DNA of 64,000 nt from Prochlorococcus sp. AG-402-K16. Its GTDB lineage: Bacteria; Cyanobacteriota; Cyanobacteriia; PCC-6307; Cyanobiaceae. The notes below the pieces were generated by a model that saw only the letters and a program-made list of their open reading frames with translations, made no database searches and was not told the origin of the DNA. Position numbers and translations under genes: made by a program. Below are positions 35,263 through 45,883 of the stretch, piece after piece (position 1 is the first letter of the stretch; each line of letters starts with the position of its first letter). Location: contig QCIH01000001.1 of assembly GCA_003216795.1 (NCBI GenBank), positions 1 to 64,000 on the forward strand. The letters run 5' to 3'.

Positions 35263-36417
35263 CTATTTAATACTTGAGTAAATGAGAGATTTAGTCATTT
35301 GATTAAGGACTAATTTTCTTGTAAAAAGAAATTTATTTAAAAGTAAAAATGAAAGTTTCCTTATTGGAAATAAAAAAACGTTTCGATTAGCAAAAATTGA
35401 TATCAGCGAGTCAGTTATAAAAATAGTGAATGTAATATCTAAAATTCTTCTTGAAAAATACTTAAATTTAAATAATATCAATTGCGATTTAGTAATAGCA
35501 GCATTTTTATTAAAAAGATCATAAATAGTATTAACATCTCTCCAGCAAGTATTTAAACCCTGACCACCAACAGGATGAAATGTATGAAATGCATCTCCTA
35601 CAAAAACTAATTTTTTAAAATTTAAAACTGGTAAATTTAAGGATAATGAAACAGGAAAAATATTAAATTCGCCTATTATTTGGTCCAACTTAAATTCATT
35701 AGGCAAGATTGTTGATAAATTATCCATTAAAAAATTCTTATCAGAATTCAACCTTTCAATTGCCTTTAATGTACTTGAAGTCCAAATTACTTGATATAAG
35801 TTTTTTTCTAAAGGTAATAATGCAAGTGGGCCTTCTTTTCTAAAAATTTCATAAGCTCGTTTTTCACAATGACCTCTAATAGAAACTTTAAAAGTTAAAC
35901 AAGACTGACTATACGATTTTTTTATATCAATAAAATCTATGAATTTTTTATCAAGTGAGTTTGCCCCTGTCGAATAGAATTGATAGTCAAATAATATTTT
36001 TTTACGTAACAATCTTTGTGGTGTTATAAAAAAAATATTTTCATAATTGTCAATCTCTTGAAAAAATACGTTCATGAGATCCGAATGTTTAACTACCCAG
36101 CCAATATTTTCGGCAGAACTTATATCATCATCTAAGTCAGAAGTTGATAAATTGGTGAAAGCAGAAGTTACGCTATCTGAAATTGAAAGGGTATCAAAGC
36201 CAAATAAAAATGGTTCTAATTTTTCCCAAAGTCTGAATTTAGATAAGATTTTTCTTGTTGAGTGAGTAATTGCATAAGTTTTATCTTTATCAATTAATCT
36301 ATCTTTTGTTAATAAATCAGTTAAAAAAATATTGCAATCAAATTTTGAAAGTGCAATTGAAAGTAATAAACCTGTGGGACCTGATCCAACAATTTTAAAA
36401 TTCAATTTATTTATCAT
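35263..36417 (-). CDS. UbiH-type FAD monooxygenase
   Basis: The FAD-binding Rossmann motif is GSGPTGLLLSIAL near residue 11, and the GD motif is LVFVGDAFHTFHPVGGQGLN, characteristic of UbiH/UbiF/VisC aromatic hydroxylases. Length 384 aa. Cyanobacteria make plastoquinone and not ubiquinone, so the physiological substrate is unclear. First gene of a leftward group with DUF2949 and possibly DUF3038-DUF4335. Confidence 0.8.
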   Translation of the reverse strand: MINKLNFKIVGSGPTGLLLSIALSKFDCNIFLTDLLTKDRLIDKDKTYAITHSTRKILSKFRLWEKLEPFLFGFDTLSISDSVTSAFTNLSTSDLDDDISSAENIGWVVKHSDLMNVFFQEIDNYENIFFITPQRLLRKKILFDYQFYSTGANSLDKKFIDFIDIKKSYSQSCLTFKVSIRGHCEKRAYEIFRKEGPLALLPLEKNLYQVIWTSSTLKAIERLNSDKNFLMDNLSTILPNEFKLDQIIGEFNIFPVSLSLNLPVLNFKKLVFVGDAFHTFHPVGGQGLNTCWRDVNTIYDLFNKNAAITKSQLILFKFKYFSRRILDITFTIFITDSLISIFANRNVFLFPIRKLSFLLLNKFLFTRKLVLNQMTKSLIYSSIK

Positions 36418-36436
36418 CGTATTATATGAGCATCAA

Positions 36437-37078
36437 CTATCTATTCAGATAAATATAGCAAATTTCCTCAAATGCTGGTCTTAATAAATATGGGTACTCA
36501 CCAACCCATAAGTTTATTTCAGGAAGCCAAGCATCAGTCAAATAAAAATCTCTGTCAAAATTACGGTTATCAGATGTTATTAAACATCTAATACTAGAAC
36601 CAACCCTAATTTGACTGTGCTTATTTTCCATAGGAAAACTTAATTTTTCCAAATAACCATCTTCATCTTCTAATTCAAGTACTAACCAAGTCCTTTTGTT
36701 TTCGATAACTTCTAATCGACCTTGCCTATTAGATTGTTCTCTTGAACTTTCAATCTTTTCTGTTTTATAAATATCTGATACATATCCATCAAATATAGAA
36801 AAAAATTTATATTTTCTTAATTGCAAGTTTTTTCTACTTGATTCAAGAATAGGGCCCCAGATGATATACAAAAAGAAACCTACACATAGGAATAACCAGA
36901 AATTATTAGTTTGATCTCCAGTCGAACTAATAATTAATGAGATAAATCCACCAATTGAAGAAACTATTACTCTTTGAAGAATTTTTCTAGGATTCCCCAA
37001 CGCGTACTTAAATTGACTTCCTGTACCAACTGCAGGAATAAGTTTTGATATTTGACTTGAATTTATTTGAATTATCAT
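36437..37078 (-). CDS. Conserved cyanobacterial membrane protein, unknown
   Basis: 213 residues; two adjacent membrane helices (about 38-54 and 60-78) follow an N-terminal FKYALGNPRKILQRV segment. The C-terminal soluble part contains GYVSDIYKTEKI, KRTWLVLELEDEDGYLEKL and the ending LPEINLWVGEYPYLLRPAFEEI, which I recognise as conserved across cyanobacteria. Some genomes label it a phosphate transporter permease, which the sequence does not support. Starts one base before the dapB stop side; same strand as dapB. Confidence 0.65.
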   Translation of the reverse strand: MIIQINSSQISKLIPAVGTGSQFKYALGNPRKILQRVIVSSIGGFISLIISSTGDQTNNFWLFLCVGFFLYIIWGPILESSRKNLQLRKYKFFSIFDGYVSDIYKTEKIESSREQSNRQGRLEVIENKRTWLVLELEDEDGYLEKLSFPMENKHSQIRVGSSIRCLITSDNRNFDRDFYLTDAWLPEINLWVGEYPYLLRPAFEEICYIYLNR

Positions 37079-37079
37079 T

Positions 37080-37928
37080 TTAAAAAATCAATTTTTCAAG
37101 TCCGTAAACTAAAGTTTCATAATTACCAATTTTTTTAATAGCCTGTAAAACTCCTGGCATATATGCCTTTCTATCAATAGTGTCATGTTTAATTGTGTAA
37201 GTTTCACCTGGAGATCCCATAATTACTAACTGATGAGCGAGTAATCCTGGTAATCGTACAGAATGTATATTGATTCCTGAATCTCTGAGCCCACCGCGTA
37301 CACCTTTCAATGACTCAGACTCTTTTACTAAATTCTGATTAAATTTCTTTGGATATTCTTCAATCATTTCTGCAGTTTTGATACACGTCCCACTAGGAGA
37401 ATCAGCTTTTTGATTATGATGCATCTCAATTAATTCAATATTGTCGTAAAACCTTGCAGCTACAGATGCCGCTTGCTGAAGAAGAACCATACCTACTGAA
37501 AAATTAGGAATTATTGCACAACCAACCGATGCTTTCTGAGCAAAAACAGACAAATCTTTTATTTGCGAAGGGCTTAGACCTGTAGTTCCAACTACTGGTG
37601 ATACCCCATAGGCAATAGCTGATCTGGTATTTTCATATACAGAATCAGGATGAGTAAAATCAACCAAAACAGGTTTGATTTTTTCATTTCTATAATTTTG
37701 ACTAACGGAACATAAAGTCCCTTCAAAATCATTTGAAACAAAAACATCACAATTTTTTACCTTCAAGAATTCAGAAATATTTGAGCCATTGTTCTTTTCG
37801 TTTATGTCGATTGCTGCGACAAGTTCACAATCTGTAGAATTTAATACCGTATTAACAACTTCGCTACCCATTCTGCCTAAAGCTCCGGAAACTAGTACTG
37901 GTATGGTTTTTTTAGAATTTTCAATCAT
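37080..37928 (-). CDS. dapB: 4-hydroxy-tetrahydrodipicolinate reductase
   Basis: DapB reduces HTPA with NAD(P)H in lysine and diaminopimelate synthesis. The nucleotide-binding motif is [12 protein letters not shown] (residues ~14-25), followed by VVGTTGLS, and the substrate signature [17 protein letters not shown] containing the catalytic His-His and Lys. Length 282 aa is normal. Divergent from chlH across ~100 bases. Confidence 0.96.
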   Translation of the reverse strand: MIENSKKTIPVLVSGALGRMGSEVVNTVLNSTDCELVAAIDINEKNNGSNISEFLKVKNCDVFVSNDFEGTLCSVSQNYRNEKIKPVLVDFTHPDSVYENTRSAIAYGVSPVVGTTGLSPSQIKDLSVFAQKASVGCAIIPNFSVGMVLLQQAASVAARFYDNIELIEMHHNQKADSPSGTCIKTAEMIEEYPKKFNQNLVKESESLKGVRGGLRDSGINIHSVRLPGLLAHQLVIMGSPGETYTIKHDTIDRKAYMPGVLQAIKKIGNYETLVYGLEKLIF

Positions 37929-38030
37929 TTTTTTTTTAAAATTTTTTTTAAAGGTTGTTACACGCTATTTATATTGCACACAATAACGTCTTTTCATTCG
38001 TAGGCTGGTAGAAATACTTAAAGAAAATCA

Positions 38031-41000
38031 ATGTTTACGCAGGTCCGCTCAGCAAACCGCAGAGTATCTCCTGTTGAGGATAACAAACACAAAGTTGTAA
38101 TAAAAGCAGTTTATGTTGTCCTTGAGCCACAATACCAAAATTCCTTAACGGAAGCTGCAAAGTCAATAAATAAAATGAATGGGCCTATAGGTATAGACCT
38201 TAGCGGCTATCTTATCGAAGAACTTAGGAATGATAGTAATTTTGAAGATTTTAAAAAAGATATAGCTAATGCAGATATATTCGTAGCTTCTCTAATTTTC
38301 ATTGAAGACCTTGCTCAAAAAGTGGTTGATGCAGTATCTCCGTTTAAAGACAAACTAAAAGCATCAATAGTTTTCCCCTCCATGCCAGAGGTAATGAGAT
38401 TAAATAAGTTAGGTTCATTTAGCATGGCCCAACTTGGTCAATCTAAAAGTATTATTGGAGATTTAATAAAAAAGAAAAAAGAATCTGATGGAGCAAGTTT
38501 CCAAGATTCAATGTTGAAGTTATTAAATACGCTACCTTCAATACTTAAATATCTACCAGTAGAAAAAGCTCAAGATGCTAGAACATTTATCTTGAGTTTT
38601 CAGTACTGGTTAGGTGGTACCACTGAGAACTTAAAAAACTTCTTGTTAATGATTTCTGAAAAGTATGCTGTTTCAGAGATCATAAAAGATCAAATAGAAG
38701 AATTCAAAATTCAAGAACCTGAAACATTCCCAGATTTAGGAATTTGGCATCCTCTTGCTCCTTGCATGTTTGAAAGTCTTAAAGAATACCAAAATTGGGA
38801 TAATAATAGGAAAGATATAAATCCTAAAGATGACAAAACTCCAACAATAGGTTTAGTGCTTCAAAGGAGTCATATCGTTACGGGAGATGATGCTCATTAC
38901 GTCGCTGTTATACAAGAATTGGAATATAGAGGTGCGAGAGTACTACCTATCTTCTGTGGAGGTCTAGACTTTTCTAAACCAGTTAATGAATTTTATTATG
39001 ATTCCATTAATAAGGATCAACCTATAGTAGATGGAGTTGTATCTCTAACAGGATTTGCACTAGTTGGTGGGCCAGCAAGACAAGATCATCCTAAAGCTAT
39101 TGAAGCGCTAAAAAGGTTAAACAGACCCTATATGGTTGCACTTCCATTAGTTTTCCAAACCACACAAGAATGGGAAGATAGTGATCTAGGTTTACACCCT
39201 GTTCAGGTAGCACTTCAGATTGCAATTCCAGAGCTTGATGGTGCTATTGAACCAATTATTCTCTCAGGTCGTGATGATGCTACAGGTAAGGCGCATACTC
39301 TCCAAGATCGAGTTGATGTAATAGCTGAAAGAGCAATAAAATGGTCAACTTTAAGAGTTAAACAAAGAAAGGATAAAAAATTAGCCATTACAGTATTTAG
39401 TTTTCCACCAGACAAAGGAAATGTTGGTACGGCAGCATACTTGAATGTTTTTGGTTCAATTTATAGAGTACTTCTTGAAATGAAATCGAAAGGATATCAA
39501 ATAGATGAACTTCCAAGTAATTCAAAAGAATTAATGGAAAAAGTAATTAACAACCCTGAAGCGATGGATGGCTCTCCAGAGTTAAATATTGCTCATAAGA
39601 TGTCAGTAAAAGAATATGAAGAGTTCACACCATATTCACAAAGACTTGAAGAAAATTGGGGCAAACCTCCTGGGAACCTTAATAGTGATGGACAAAATCT
39701 TCTTATCTATGGAAAACATTTTGGAAATGTTTTTATAGGAGTTCAACCTACATTCGGTTATGAAGGTGATCCCATGAGATTGCTCTATTCAAGAAGTGCA
39801 AGTCCTCATCACGGTTTTGCTGCTTATTACACGTTTGTAGAAAAAATCTGGGGGGCCGATGCTGTTCTTCATTTTGGAACTCATGGCTCACTTGAATTTA
39901 TGCCTGGGAAACAGATGGGCATGAGTGAAACTTGCTATCCGGATTCTCTTATTGGATCATTGCCTAATTTGTATTACTATGCTGCGAATAATCCATCTGA
40001 AGCAACAATTGCGAAGAGAAGAGGATATGCTTCAACTATTAGTTATCTGACTCCTCCAGCGGAAAATGCAGGACTTTACAAAGGCCTTAAAGAACTAAGT
40101 GAACTCGTTGGTTCTTATCAACAATTAAGAGAAAATAGCAGGGGCATTCAAATTGTTAATGCGATAGTTGAGACTTCCAAACAATGTAATCTTGACAAGG
40201 ATGTCGAGCTTCCTTCAAAAGATGTAGAAGAACTCTCAATAGATGAAAGAGATTTATTTGTTGGGAATGTCTATAAACAGTTGATGGAAATTGAAAGTAG
40301 ATTATTACCTTGCGGTCTTCATACTATTGGAGAAGCCCCAACAGCAGAAGAAGCTGTTGCAACACTTGTAAATATTGCTTCATTAGAGAGAGAGCAAGAG
40401 GGATTAAGATCTCTTCCTGGATTGCTAGCTGAATCCATGGGCCTAACTATTGAACAAATTTATGATGGTAATAATAAAGGTGAACTCAAATTTGTAGAGT
40501 TAAATGAAAAAATCATAAAGACAGCAAGAGAGTCGATTTTTGCGATGGTAAACTCTTTAAAAATTGTTGATGGCAGAGTTTATTTAGAAAAATCATTTCT
40601 TTCCAAATTGTTTGACTTTCTTAAAGTATTTGGTTTGAATTTACCTACCCCTTGGCTAAGGGTTTGTAACTTAAATGGATTTAATGAAGTTAACCAGAAG
40701 GAATTAAATAAATTATTTGATTACTTACTTTTCTGTTTGGAACAGGTCTGTGCTGATAAAGAAATGGATAGCCTCATTAAAGCATTAGATGGAAATTATG
40801 TTTTACCTGGACCAGGTGGAGACCCTATAAGAAATCCAGGTGTTTTACCCAGTGGTAAAAATATCCATGCACTTGATCCACAATCAATCCCTACTACAGC
40901 AGCTGTAGCTGCAGCAAAGTCAGTTGTTGACAAATTAATTGAAAGACAAAAAGAAGAGCAAGGAACTTGGCCTGAAACAATTGCCTGTGTTTTATGGGGT

Positions 41001-42041
41001 ACTGATAATATCAAAACTTATGGAGAATCACTTGCTCAAATCTTATGGTTTGTCGGCGTAAAACCAAAACCAGATTCTGTTGGAAGAATCAACAAATTAG
41101 AATTAATCCCTTTAGAAGAATTAGGTAGGCCAAGAATAGACGTAGTCGTTAACTGCTCAGGAGTTTTTAGAGATCTATTTATAAATCAGATGGCCTTAAT
41201 AGATCAGGCGGTCAAATTAGCGGCTGAGGCTGATGAACCATTGGAATCTAATTTTGTAAGGAAACATTCACTAGAACAAGCAGAAAAAGAAGGTACCTCT
41301 ATCAGAGAAGCTTCTGCGAGAGTATTCTCTAACGCAAGTGGAAGCTACAGTTCAAATGTTAATTTAGCTGTAGAAAACTCAACTTGGGAGGAAGAAAATG
41401 AATTACAAGAAATGTATTTATCACGCAAAACATATGCTTTTAATGCTGATAATCCAGGTGAGATGAATCAAAAAAGAGAGGTATTTGAGTCAGTAATGAA
41501 AACAGCAGATGTTACATTTCAAAACCTTGATTCCTCAGAAATTTCATTAACAGATGTAAGTCATTATTTTGATTCAGATCCAACAAAATTGATTAAGACA
41601 CTTAGAGATGACGGGAAAGAACCAAGTAGCTATATAGCAGACACTACTACTTCTAATGCTCAAGTTAGAACACTTGGAGAAACTATCAGATTAGACTCAA
41701 GGACAAAACTTTTAAATCCTAAGTGGTATGAAGGTATGCTTAAATCTGGTTATGAAGGAGTTAGAGAACTTTCAAACAGACTTAATTATACTCTTGGTTG
41801 GAGTGCGACAAGTGGTCAAGTAGATAATTTTGTATATGAAGAAACTAATGAAACATTTATAAATGACGAAGAGATGAGGAAAAGATTAATGGATCTTAAT
41901 CCTAATAGTTTCAGAAGAATTGTTGGAACATTGCTAGAAGTCAATGGTAGGGGATATTGGGAAACTTCAGATGAGAATATAGAACAATTGAAAGAACTAT
42001 ACCAAGAGGTAGAGGACAAAATCGAAGGAGTTAAAGAATAA
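38031..42041 (+). CDS. chlH: Magnesium chelatase subunit H
   Basis: ChlH is the porphyrin-binding catalytic subunit that, with ChlI and ChlD, inserts Mg2+ into protoporphyrin IX, the committed step to chlorophyll. The 1336-residue length and segments such as [37 protein letters not shown] and [18 protein letters not shown] are typical. ATG at 38031 follows an A+T-rich leader. Transcribed alone and convergent with folP. Confidence 0.97.
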   Translation: MFTQVRSANRRVSPVEDNKHKVVIKAVYVVLEPQYQNSLTEAAKSINKMNGPIGIDLSGYLIEELRNDSNFEDFKKDIANADIFVASLIFIEDLAQKVVDAVSPFKDKLKASIVFPSMPEVMRLNKLGSFSMAQLGQSKSIIGDLIKKKKESDGASFQDSMLKLLNTLPSILKYLPVEKAQDARTFILSFQYWLGGTTENLKNFLLMISEKYAVSEIIKDQIEEFKIQEPETFPDLGIWHPLAPCMFESLKEYQNWDNNRKDINPKDDKTPTIGLVLQRSHIVTGDDAHYVAVIQELEYRGARVLPIFCGGLDFSKPVNEFYYDSINKDQPIVDGVVSLTGFALVGGPARQDHPKAIEALKRLNRPYMVALPLVFQTTQEWEDSDLGLHPVQVALQIAIPELDGAIEPIILSGRDDATGKAHTLQDRVDVIAERAIKWSTLRVKQRKDKKLAITVFSFPPDKGNVGTAAYLNVFGSIYRVLLEMKSKGYQIDELPSNSKELMEKVINNPEAMDGSPELNIAHKMSVKEYEEFTPYSQRLEENWGKPPGNLNSDGQNLLIYGKHFGNVFIGVQPTFGYEGDPMRLLYSRSASPHHGFAAYYTFVEKIWGADAVLHFGTHGSLEFMPGKQMGMSETCYPDSLIGSLPNLYYYAANNPSEATIAKRRGYASTISYLTPPAENAGLYKGLKELSELVGSYQQLRENSRGIQIVNAIVETSKQCNLDKDVELPSKDVEELSIDERDLFVGNVYKQLMEIESRLLPCGLHTIGEAPTAEEAVATLVNIASLEREQEGLRSLPGLLAESMGLTIEQIYDGNNKGELKFVELNEKIIKTARESIFAMVNSLKIVDGRVYLEKSFLSKLFDFLKVFGLNLPTPWLRVCNLNGFNEVNQKELNKLFDYLLFCLEQVCADKEMDSLIKALDGNYVLPGPGGDPIRNPGVLPSGKNIHALDPQSIPTTAAVAAAKSVVDKLIERQKEEQGTWPETIACVLWGTDNIKTYGESLAQILWFVGVKPKPDSVGRINKLELIPLEELGRPRIDVVVNCSGVFRDLFINQMALIDQAVKLAAEADEPLESNFVRKHSLEQAEKEGTSIREASARVFSNASGSYSSNVNLAVENSTWEEENELQEMYLSRKTYAFNADNPGEMNQKREVFESVMKTADVTFQNLDSSEISLTDVSHYFDSDPTKLIKTLRDDGKEPSSYIADTTTSNAQVRTLGETIRLDSRTKLLNPKWYEGMLKSGYEGVRELSNRLNYTLGWSATSGQVDNFVYEETNETFINDEEMRKRLMDLNPNSFRRIVGTLLEVNGRGYWETSDENIEQLKELYQEVEDKIEGVKE

Positions 42042-42049
42042 TAAATTTA

Positions 42050-42904
42050 TTATTTTCTGTAGATCCTATCAGCTACTTTCAGGATTTGATAATTTAGTTT
42101 GACGTTGTGAACTCTAACAATGTCAATATTAAATTGGGAACAAAGACAACTTATTGCAAGTGTTCCTATATCTCTTTCTTTTGGATTTTTTTCATTCAAA
42201 ATTTCTCCTAGAAATCTCTTCCTAGATGCACCTATCAAAATTGGCAAATTCCATTTTTTAAATAAATCTAAGTTTCTCAAGATTTCCAAATTATGAATGA
42301 TATCCTTTGAAAAACCAATACCAGGATCTACTATTATATTTCTTTCAGATATATTTTTTTCTAAAGCATTCTTTATTAAATTATCAAGCGAGCACTTAAC
42401 ATCACTCAATACATTTTGGTAATTAGAGAGTTGATTCATATTTTGACTATTACCACGACTATGAGTGATTATGAATGGGCAGTTGAATTTTGATACAACA
42501 TCCAAAATTTTTATATCTCTTCTTCCTCCCGTGACGTCATTTATCCAATTAGCACCATTTAAAAGAGCTTCGTAAGCAACTTCAGAATGAAAAGTATCAA
42601 TAGAAATTAAAACATCTGGAAATTCAGATTTTATTATTTTTAGATATGGGATCAATCTTTTTATTTCTATACTAGATCCAACTTCTTCAGCCCCAGGTCT
42701 CGTACTCTGAGCGCCAAGATCAATAACATCAACACCATTGCTCAAGAAATGATTTACTTGATCTAAAACTTTTTTTGAAGAGTTTAATTCCCCTCCATCA
42801 CTAAATGAATCAGGAGTTAAATTAATAACTCCCATAATTGAAGTTTTTTGGCCCCAGTTTTTTGGCCATTGATTTTTCTTATTGATAATTTGCAATTCTC
42901 GCAA
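42050..42904 (-). CDS. folP: Dihydropteroate synthase
   Basis: FolP condenses pABA with the pterin pyrophosphate in folate synthesis. Signatures are [17 protein letters not shown] and [14 protein letters not shown], with INDVTGG and DPGIGFSKD further on. Length 284 aa. The TTG start at 42904 lies inside the end of tpiA (26-base overlap), so translation is likely coupled. Confidence 0.95.
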   Translation of the reverse strand: MRELQIINKKNQWPKNWGQKTSIMGVINLTPDSFSDGGELNSSKKVLDQVNHFLSNGVDVIDLGAQSTRPGAEEVGSSIEIKRLIPYLKIIKSEFPDVLISIDTFHSEVAYEALLNGANWINDVTGGRRDIKILDVVSKFNCPFIITHSRGNSQNMNQLSNYQNVLSDVKCSLDNLIKNALEKNISERNIIVDPGIGFSKDIIHNLEILRNLDLFKKWNLPILIGASRKRFLGEILNEKNPKERDIGTLAISCLCSQFNIDIVRVHNVKLNYQILKVADRIYRK

Positions 42905-43604
42905 AACTATTCGGATCTAACGAAGCCCCTCCAACTAACACCCCATCTATATCACTCATTGACATGATTTCGTCAATATTATTAGGTTTAACAGATCCTC
43001 CATATTGAATAATTACATTATCAAAACCTATTAATTTCCTAATCAAAGAACATATCTTATTAGCGTCTTCTGCCTCACACGTTTTACCAGTGCCAATAGC
43101 CCATATTGGTTCATAGGCAACAATTAAATTAGATGGATCTGTATTTTCTAATCCTTGTTCAACCTGTCTAGTAATAACTCTATCAGCTTCACCTCTTTCT
43201 CTTTGTTCTAATGTTTCTCCTACACAAACTATTGGAGTAAGTCCACTAGATTGAGCAAAAACTGCTCTTTTATTAATTTGTTCGTCACTCTCACTAAAAT
43301 ATTTCCTTGGTTCACTGTGTCCAACTATTGCATATGAGACACCATGTTCAAGAAGCATTTTTGGAGATATTTCTGCAGTAAATGCTCCTTGATCTTCCCA
43401 ATGTATATTTTGACTAGAAATGTCTATATAATCAAAATCAGAATGGTCAGAAAAGGTTGAAATAGCTGTAAAAGGTGGAGCAATAACAACTTTACGATCG
43501 TCTTTTATGTTTTTTATTAAAGGAATAAATTCTTCTAAATAGGATTTAGCTTCAGCACAAGTCATGTGCATTTTCCAGTTACCAGCAATTACAGATTTTC
43601 TCAA
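42879..43604 (-). CDS. tpiA: Triose-phosphate isomerase
   Basis: Interconverts dihydroxyacetone phosphate and glyceraldehyde 3-phosphate for the Calvin cycle and glycolysis. Active-site Lys is in AGNWKMH, the catalytic His in [11 protein letters not shown], and the catalytic Glu in [14 protein letters not shown]; the phosphate loop is YGGSVKP. Length 241 aa. TTG start at 43604. First gene of the tpiA-folP pair. Confidence 0.97.
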   Translation of the reverse strand: MRKSVIAGNWKMHMTCAEAKSYLEEFIPLIKNIKDDRKVVIAPPFTAISTFSDHSDFDYIDISSQNIHWEDQGAFTAEISPKMLLEHGVSYAIVGHSEPRKYFSESDEQINKRAVFAQSSGLTPIVCVGETLEQRERGEADRVITRQVEQGLENTDPSNLIVAYEPIWAIGTGKTCEAEDANKICSLIRKLIGFDNVIIQYGGSVKPNNIDEIMSMSDIDGVLVGGASLDPNSFARIANYQ

Positions 43605-43656
43605 AATACTATCTCCAAGAAAAATATACTAATACAAAGTGAGTTGAATAAGCTAA

Positions 43657-43833
43657 CTATTCAAAAATTAATTCATTTTTTAGAAATATTACTTTATCTC
43701 CTTTGTTTAACTTCCTTCCTCTCCTAGTCTCAATTACACCATTAACCTTAACAGAACCGGATTTAATAATAATTTTGGCTTCGCCACCAGAAGATACCAA
43801 AGTTCTCCATTTTAAGAATTGATCCAATTTCAT
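43657..43833 (-). CDS. S4-domain RNA-binding protein (YbcJ/RqcP-like)
   Basis: 58 residues that are essentially one S4 domain: MKLDQFLKWRTLVSSGGEAK, then GSVKVNGVIETRRGRKLNKGD. This matches small stand-alone S4 proteins such as YbcJ. Related RqcP proteins act in ribosome-associated quality control, but that function is not shown here. Located 53 bases upstream of tpiA on the same strand. Confidence 0.8.
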   Translation of the reverse strand: MKLDQFLKWRTLVSSGGEAKIIIKSGSVKVNGVIETRRGRKLNKGDKVIFLKNELIFE

Positions 43834-43891
43834 TGTTTTTTATACCCAAAGATATTGATAAAGTAGGATAAGCAATTAAATATATAATATC

Positions 43892-45598
43892 TTGAGACTA
43901 ATACCGCCAGTCAAACCATATTCAAATAGGTTTATAAAAGGTTTTATATGCATGTTTATTTACGTAGCTTGTTGGCCTTTATTAGCTTATTTTGCTGGCA
44001 ACTTAATTCCAGCAATTGGGTCAGGTGATCTCTCAAAAGTTTCTAGCATAATAATTAAGTCTTTATTTGTATTTTTAGTTCAGAAAACTGCTCAATTTGG
44101 ACAGGATGTATTCATAGCAAAACCATCTTTAGAAATTAGTGAAGTGATGAGAGGAAATTTATTTAGCAGAATTCAAAAAATAAAGATGAATTCTCTTGAA
44201 AATATTTCAGCCGGGGACATTACATATAGACTTACAGAAGATGCAGACAGGGTAAGCGAAGTTATTTATAAAACAGCTCAAGATACTATTCCATGCACTT
44301 TACAGCTGTTAGCAGTAATAATCTATATGTTTTATTTAGACTGGTCACTAACAGTATCAACATTCGTTATAGCACCATTGATTATTGTTTCAGTTAACAG
44401 TTTTGGAAGAAGAGTTTTAATGGCATCCGAAAAAAGTCAAGAATCAACAAGTAATTTAGCAGGTTTAATAGGTGAATCTATAAATGGAATGTCCACGATA
44501 AGAGCTTTTGCTGCAGAAAATTGGATTGAGAAAAGATTTTATAAAAGATTAAGTACAAATAAAAAAGCAAAATATAAAACATTAAAACTACTTGCATTTC
44601 AACATCCAGTTGTAGGATTTGTTGAAGCATTTGGAATATTAGCAATATTAGGTTTAGGAGCCGCAAGAATCAATCTAGGACTTCTAACAAGTGAAGAATT
44701 TAGTAGCTTTTTTGCAGCAATATTAATGCTTATTGATCCAATAAGCCATGTAAGTACAAATTTTAATGATTATAAACAGGCAGAAGCCTCAATAAAAAGG
44801 TTGAAAAACATAAATCAAGAACCTGTCGAAGATGATAAAGAAAATTTACGAAGGATATCCCATTTTGAAGGCAAAATAAGTTTCAAGAAAGTAAATTTCG
44901 CTTACAAAAAAGATAATCAAGTACTTAAAAATATCAATTTAGAAATTAAAAGAGGCGAAGTCACAGCATTTGTTGGAGCTTCTGGAGCTGGTAAAAGTAC
45001 TATGTTGGCCTTGATATTAAAGTTTATAGCTCCAAATAATGGAAACATTTTTATAGATGATAAAAATCTCAAAATATTAAATACAAAAGATATTAGAAAA
45101 AACATTGCTTTAGTACAACAACAGCCTTTTTTATTTTCAGGAACAATTATTGATGTAATAAGAATGGGCAGAAATTTCACCAAAGAAGAAGTTATAGAAT
45201 CAGCAAGAAAAGCAAACGCTCACAACTTTATTCAAAAGCTTCCTGAGAAATATGAAACTGAGATATCTGAAAGAGGATCAAATTTCTCAGGTGGTCAGAT
45301 CCAGAGAATAGCAATTGCAAGAGCAATACTTGGGAACCCCTCAATTCTTCTTTTAGATGAGGCAACAAGTGCGTTAGATGCAGAATCAGAATTCGAAGTA
45401 CAAAAAGGACTTAATAGTGCTATGAAAGATAGAACAGTTATTGTAATTGCTCATAGATTAGCCACTACTCAAGAGGCAAATAAAATAGTTGTTTTCGATA
45501 AAGGTAAAATTATTGAAGTTGGTAAACACATTGATTTAATAAATAAACCTGGAATTTATAAAGAATTATGTGAAAAACAATTGATTAAAAAGTTATAA
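43892..45598 (+). CDS. ABC exporter, fused permease-ATPase (MsbA/multidrug type)
   Basis: The first ~300 residues carry about six membrane helices. The ATPase half has Walker A GASGAGKSTM, signature FSGGQIQR, Walker B SILLLDEATSALD and the switch His in VIAHRLATT. This is a half-transporter acting as a homodimer, exporting lipid or small hydrophobic compounds; the substrate cannot be told. TTG start at 43892, since the frame closes at 43877. Length 568 aa. Confidence 0.9.
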   Translation: MRLIPPVKPYSNRFIKGFICMFIYVACWPLLAYFAGNLIPAIGSGDLSKVSSIIIKSLFVFLVQKTAQFGQDVFIAKPSLEISEVMRGNLFSRIQKIKMNSLENISAGDITYRLTEDADRVSEVIYKTAQDTIPCTLQLLAVIIYMFYLDWSLTVSTFVIAPLIIVSVNSFGRRVLMASEKSQESTSNLAGLIGESINGMSTIRAFAAENWIEKRFYKRLSTNKKAKYKTLKLLAFQHPVVGFVEAFGILAILGLGAARINLGLLTSEEFSSFFAAILMLIDPISHVSTNFNDYKQAEASIKRLKNINQEPVEDDKENLRRISHFEGKISFKKVNFAYKKDNQVLKNINLEIKRGEVTAFVGASGAGKSTMLALILKFIAPNNGNIFIDDKNLKILNTKDIRKNIALVQQQPFLFSGTIIDVIRMGRNFTKEEVIESARKANAHNFIQKLPEKYETEISERGSNFSGGQIQRIAIARAILGNPSILLLDEATSALDAESEFEVQKGLNSAMKDRTVIVIAHRLATTQEANKIVVFDKGKIIEVGKHIDLINKPGIYKELCEKQLIKKL

Positions 45599-45614
45599 TC
45601 CTATTTTTTTTTAA

Positions 45615-45883
45615 AGTAAATCAATAAGCGAAAACACAAATGATTCTGCAAATCCACTTTTAACCTTTGAAGGCAAAAAATATTTAATAAATAAACTTTC
45701 TAATGAAATAAAAGATCTATAAAAGTACTACAAATATCGTAGGCAAAACTTAGGATGCATAAATATACTCCAAAATTACTTTCAACTAGTCGAAACTCTT
45801 TAGTTAATCAATTAAGAGGAAAACTAGAAAACTTAGAAAAAAATTTTAATAATTATGGATTTCTTGTAGAGAGTAAGTATTAA
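45615..45883 (+). pseudogene. Decayed DUF6447-like gene
   Basis: Two frames together spell one recognisable small protein. The first frame (from 45615) gives PLLTFEGKKYLINKLSNEIKDL and stops at 45720. In the next frame the sequence resumes VLQIS, meets TAG at 45740, and continues AKLRMHK...LLSTSRNSLVNQLRGKLENLE to the stop at 45881. The combined order (LTFxGKxY, LNxLxxE-K, LRMH-xT-x-LL, R-NxLxxQLxxKL) is that of the marine picocyanobacterial DUF6447 family as I recall it. A frameshift plus a nonsense codon indicate inactivation. Its end overlaps the carB 3' end. Confidence 0.6.
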
